This document shows positions 5,401 to 7,461 of a stretch of 7,461 nt of DNA, one piece after another; positions within the stretch are counted from its first letter, which is position 1; every line of letters starts with the position of its first letter. This stretch comes from Acidobacteriaceae bacterium (lineage in GTDB: Bacteria; Acidobacteriota; Terriglobia; Terriglobales; Acidobacteriaceae). Made by a program: the position numbers and the translations under genes. The notes below the pieces were generated by a model. It made no database searches and was not told the DNA's origin. It was given only the letters and a program-made list of their open reading frames with translations. Location of the stretch: contig PMHC01000099.1 of assembly GCA_003156495.1 (NCBI GenBank), positions 124 to 7,584 on the forward strand. Reading direction: 5' to 3'.

Positions 5401-6243
5401 ATGCCAACGCTCGCATCGACTCCATCTTCTGCCGTCACCAGCCTTCCCGCCCTACCCGCATCGAGAAGGTTCTTTCGCCGCGTAAGAAGCGCGATTCTGC
5501 AATTCGAGCCGCTCTATCGTTTCAGCCTCAAATGGAGATTTGGGGCCGGCCGGCTTGCGGCCGAGCCTGCCGCTACGCTCGAGCTGCCCAATCGCGTACT
5601 GCAGAGCCGTGCCGAGTGGCAGTGGGCGGCGCGGCGGGCTCGCGCACGGCGCGTGCCGCGGCATCGCGCAGAAGAAAAAAACTGGGACCATCTGGCCGCC
5701 GTTGACGCCGTTATCGCCACCACGCCTCGCTCGGCGCGCATTCTCGACGCCGGCGCGGAGTTTTACAGTAACGTGTTGCCGGCGCTCTTTGTCTACGGCT
5801 ATAGCGAACTCTACGGCATGAATCTTGCTTATGCCGATCCGGCGCGACGTGGGCCGATCCGCTACCTGCCCGGCGATATAACCAAGACCGGCTTCGCCGA
5901 CGGCTACTTCGATGCCATTACCTGCATGAGTGTCATCGAGCACGGCGTGCCGCTCAAGGCTTACTTCCGCGAGATGTTTCGCCTGTTGAAGCCCGGCGGA
6001 ATTTTGATTACCTCGACCGACTATTACCCCGAGCCCATCGACACGGGCAACCTGAGCGCGTACGACACGCCGATTAAAGTTTTTTCAAAACAGGATGCCC
6101 AGGAAATGATCGCGCTGGCCGAAGGGTGCGGCCTTCAGACGACCGGAGAGATTCAATGGGAGTGCGCCGAGCGGCCTGTCCGTTGGGAAAACTATCAGCT
6201 CGATTTCACTTTCTTGATCTTCACTTTGCGTAAACCGGCATAG
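5401..6243 (+). CDS. Class I SAM-dependent methyltransferase (Methyltransf_11-like)
   Basis: 280 residues. The N-terminal third (about 1-110) is Arg-rich and not recognised. Residues about 113-205 form a Rossmann methyltransferase core: ARILDAG (113-118) for motif I, YLPGDITKTGFADGYFDAITCMSVIEH (155-181) for the acidic and post-motif segments, and FRLLKPGGILITSTDYY (193-209) for the strand-4/5 hairpin. A C-terminal part (about 226-280) with VFSKQDAQEMIALAEGCGL is typical of the lid or substrate side. Motif I is unusual: DAGAEFYSN in place of D-x-G-x-G-x-G, so SAM binding is likely but not certain. The substrate is unknown. ATG 5401 is preferred; the frame is also open from ATG 5329, but that extension looks non-coding and lies in the divergent promoter region. 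Its neighbour, the divergent aldo/keto reductase, starts 85 nt away. Confidence 0.85.
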   Translation: MPTLASTPSSAVTSLPALPASRRFFRRVRSAILQFEPLYRFSLKWRFGAGRLAAEPAATLELPNRVLQSRAEWQWAARRARARRVPRHRAEEKNWDHLAAVDAVIATTPRSARILDAGAEFYSNVLPALFVYGYSELYGMNLAYADPARRGPIRYLPGDITKTGFADGYFDAITCMSVIEHGVPLKAYFREMFRLLKPGGILITSTDYYPEPIDTGNLSAYDTPIKVFSKQDAQEMIALAEGCGLQTTGEIQWECAERPVRWENYQLDFTFLIFTLRKPA

Positions 6244-6289
6244 GCGCGGGAGACGCAAGCGAAGCCTGAGATCAAGCCGCAGCGCGTGG

Positions 6290-6302
6290 GGCGTGAGACG
6301 CC
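6290..6302. other. Small hairpin between convergent genes
   Basis: GGCGT-GAG-ACGCC forms a 5-bp stem in the 63-nt gap between the methyltransferase and antitoxin stops. Nearby, ATAGGCG (6240-6246) and CGCCTAT (6299-6305) form a 7-bp inverted repeat across the gap, and GCGGGAGACGC (6246-6256) nearly repeats GCGTGAGACGC (6291-6301). There is no T-run, so any terminator role is weak. Confidence 0.3.
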
Positions 6303-6306
6303 TATC

Positions 6307-6513
6307 CTATGAAGCCTTGGCGATCTTCTTTTCCGTCGGGAACGGGTTGACGCGGTTCTTTTCCGTGAGAAAGCGGGCTACGGCCTCATCGTCGTTGGGA
6401 TCGTACGGACCGTCGTTGGGATCGTTGGCGTCGTAGGGGATGGGCGCATCCGTGGCAATATCTCTGCGGACGCGGTCCCAATCGGTTTTACTTGGCTGGC
6501 CGGAGATTGTCAT
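6307..6513 (-). CDS. brnA: Short BrnA-like antitoxin
   Basis: 68-residue acidic protein encoded immediately after, and overlapping by 26 nt, a BrnT-type toxin; the gene order toxin then antitoxin is the usual one for brnTA. Seen: a TDWDRVRRDI segment (10-19), as at the N-terminus of BrnT partners; a low-complexity Asp/Asn/Pro run with NDPND (30-34) and YDPND (37-41); a short helix DDEAVARFL (41-49); and a basic tail. BrnA proteins normally end in a ribbon-helix-helix DNA-binding domain; none is visible here, so this partner may neutralise the toxin without acting as the repressor. The start at 6513 is chosen because AAAGG lies about 9 nt upstream and the family N-terminus fits; the frame is also open back to 6594, wholly inside brnT. 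The antitoxin role is inferred from context. Confidence 0.72.
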   Translation of the reverse strand: MTISGQPSKTDWDRVRRDIATDAPIPYDANDPNDGPYDPNDDEAVARFLTEKNRVNPFPTEKKIAKAS

Positions 6514-6766
6514 AGCTTCGCCTTTCTTTCCGCGAAGCCCTGCGGAAGGAAATGATGCGTATATTGTATTCCCGAAGGGTATAAACGAGGGCAAGAACGA
6601 TTCCGTTCAATTCGACCATCGCTATATCCAGCCAGCGCAGCTCGCCGCGACCCAAAATTGCAAAGGTGATTTTGTTTGGGTTCTCGTAAACGAGATCGGC
6701 ATCGTCGAAGTCGAGCCCATGCTTGCGTAGGTTCGCTTCGCGCTTTGCCTCATCCCATTCGTACAC
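6488..6766 (-). CDS. brnT: BrnT family toxin (DUF497, RelE-like ribonuclease)
   Basis: 92-residue protein of the BrnT/DUF497 family, type II toxins with a RelE/barnase-like fold that cut RNA and arrest growth. Seen: the N-terminal hallmark YEWDEAKREANLRKHGLDFDDA (2-23), with the paired helix and His16; the central strands RGELRWLDIAMVELNGIVLALVYT (40-63); and the C-terminal IRIISFRRASRKERRSY (69-85), where most members read ISARRA. The length is typical. The start is GTG 6766; an in-frame TAG lies just upstream, so no longer version exists. No clear ribosome binding site precedes it, which fits low toxin expression. The downstream antitoxin gene overlaps its end by 26 nt. The pair lies alone between the methyltransferase and mqnC, so it is probably an acquired accessory module, though no mobile-element traces are seen. 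Confidence 0.9.
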   Translation of the reverse strand: MYEWDEAKREANLRKHGLDFDDADLVYENPNKITFAILGRGELRWLDIAMVELNGIVLALVYTLREYNIRIISFRRASRKERRSYDNLRPAK

Positions 6767-6801
6767 GGACCGATTCTATGCTCAAATTGGAGTTGGACGC
6801 G

Positions 6802-6822
6802 AGTATAGGATATGCAAATATC
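6802..6822 (-). promoter_or_regulatory. Candidate promoter/operator of brnT-brnA
   Basis: On the minus strand TATACT (complement of 6802-6807) matches the -10 consensus at 5 of 6 positions, 35 nt upstream of the brnT GTG. Directly upstream of it lies the imperfect palindrome GATAT-GCAA-ATATC on the plus strand (6809-6822). Toxin-antitoxin promoters usually carry an operator palindrome over or next to the -10, so position and shape fit. No clear -35 is present. Confidence 0.35.
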
Positions 6823-6904
6823 GGGCACTCCCGGAGCAACGGAGTTTTCTGCGCGCTTGTGGTACCCAACACAACGAGACGCTGAGCAGATATAAGTCTG
6901 CCGG

Positions 6905-7461
6905 TTAGTTCAAGAAAAACGTCCGATAGAGCGTATCGCGCTGCACGGGCTTAAAGCCGGCGTCGGCGATGATGCGGCGCAACTCCGCTACTGTGGTGTG
7001 GTTCGATGTGCCGGCGGCTTTGACTACATTTTCTTCGAGCATCACCGAGCCCACGTCGTTGGCGCCGAAGTGCAGGCTTAGTTCCAAAACCTTCAAGCCT
7101 TGCGTCACCCAACTGCCCTGCACGTTTTCAATGTTATCGAGATAAAGCCGCGAAATCGCCAGCAGTTTCAGGTATTCGACTGAAGTCGCTTCTTCCCAGC
7201 CGCGGCCGCCCAGAGCGGTGTTATGCGGCTGAAAGCTCCAGGGGATGAAGGCCGTGAAGCCGCCGGTCTCCTCCTGCAGGCGGCGGACGGCTTCAAAGTG
7301 GTTGACGCGCTGCTCGTATGTTTCGCCCACGCCGAACATCATCGTGGCCGTGGTGAGCATGCCTATCTGGTGCGCCATGCGATGCACACTGAGCCAATTC
7401 TCTGTGGAGCACTTGAGCCGCGCCACGCGCCGCCGTACCTCGTCGTCGAGAATCTCCGCGC
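6905..7461 (-). CDS. mqnC: Dehypoxanthine futalosine cyclase (radical SAM), C-terminal part
   Basis: The minus strand is open from the window edge to TAA at 6905-6907, giving about 185 residues of the C-terminal part. MqnC cyclises dehypoxanthine futalosine in the futalosine route to menaquinone. Seen: the end of the radical SAM barrel, with MLTTATMMFGVGETYEQRV; LQEETGGFTAFIPWSFQPHNTAL, where FIPW...FQP..TAL favours MqnC over the related MqnE; SVEYLKLLAISRLYLDNIENVQGSWVTQGLKV; FGANDVGSVMLEENVVKAAGT; and the C-terminal PVQRDTLY. The CxxxCxxC cluster site lies upstream, outside the window. The next residues upstream in the same frame (AEILDDEVRRRVARLK) also fit. Presence of this gene indicates menaquinone synthesis by the futalosine pathway. 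GCAGA/TCTGC (6886-6901) just past the stop is a weak hairpin without a T-run, so a terminator is not established. Confidence 0.94.
   Translation of the reverse strand, partial: AEILDDEVRRRVARLKCSTENWLSVHRMAHQIGMLTTATMMFGVGETYEQRVNHFEAVRRLQEETGGFTAFIPWSFQPHNTALGGRGWEEATSVEYLKLLAISRLYLDNIENVQGSWVTQGLKVLELSLHFGANDVGSVMLEENVVKAAGTSNHTTVAELRRIIADAGFKPVQRDTLYRTFFLN

Noticed and set aside
5316..5438. N-terminal extension of the aldo/keto reductase by 41 codons
   Set aside because: It would overlap the divergent methyltransferase start and shows no family similarity; the normal AKR N-terminus begins just after ATG 5315.
6514..6594. Longer antitoxin starting at 6594
   Set aside because: The extra 27 codons lie wholly inside brnT in another frame and have no family match; AAAGG supports the start at 6513.
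6886..6901. Terminator for mqnC (GCAGA/TCTGC)
   Set aside because: A 5-bp stem without a following T-run on the minus strand is not enough.

Overview
The window is about 60% GC, gene-dense, and reads as a stretch of ordinary bacterial chromosome. A Hanks-type kinase, a futalosine-pathway menaquinone enzyme (mqnC), a retropepsin-like exported protein and an IolS-type aldo/keto reductase, separated by short AT-richer gaps, fit an Acidobacteriota member such as Terriglobia. That assignment is an inference from gene style; there is no rRNA or other marker here to fix it. I see no phage, transposase, integrase, CRISPR array or tRNA.

Layout. (1) Positions 1-409, minus: N-terminal part of a Ser/Thr protein kinase, cut by the window edge. 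(2) 514-2016, plus, divergent from the kinase: exported protein with TPR-like helices and two retropepsin-like lobes whose catalytic motifs are degenerate. (3) 2121-2825, plus: araD, L-ribulose-5-phosphate 4-epimerase. (4) A perfect 16-bp stem-loop lies between araD and the convergent ndk gene (2946-3362, minus). (5) 3363-3750 is a 388-nt gap. It holds the ndk ribosome binding site and a possible ndk promoter, then a 156-nt element closed by a perfect 12-bp inverted repeat, which reads as a leader for the next gene. (6) 3751-4266, plus: a small membrane-anchored protein I do not recognise, followed by a textbook intrinsic terminator. (7) 4338-5315, minus: aldo/keto reductase; 5401-6243, plus and divergent: a class I SAM-dependent methyltransferase. 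(8) 6307-6766, minus: a BrnT/BrnA-type toxin-antitoxin pair with overlapping reading frames and an unusually short antitoxin. (9) 6905-7461, minus: C-terminal part of mqnC, cut by the window edge.

The genes do not form one pathway. They are mostly single-gene transcription units in alternating orientation: kinase/protease-like divergent, araD/ndk convergent, reductase/methyltransferase divergent, methyltransferase/antitoxin convergent. The only clear operon is brnT-brnA. The items most worth a second look are the structured-leader candidate at 3573-3728 and its small membrane protein, the short antitoxin with an internal 21-bp duplication, and the two-lobed protease-like protein that lacks normal DTG motifs.
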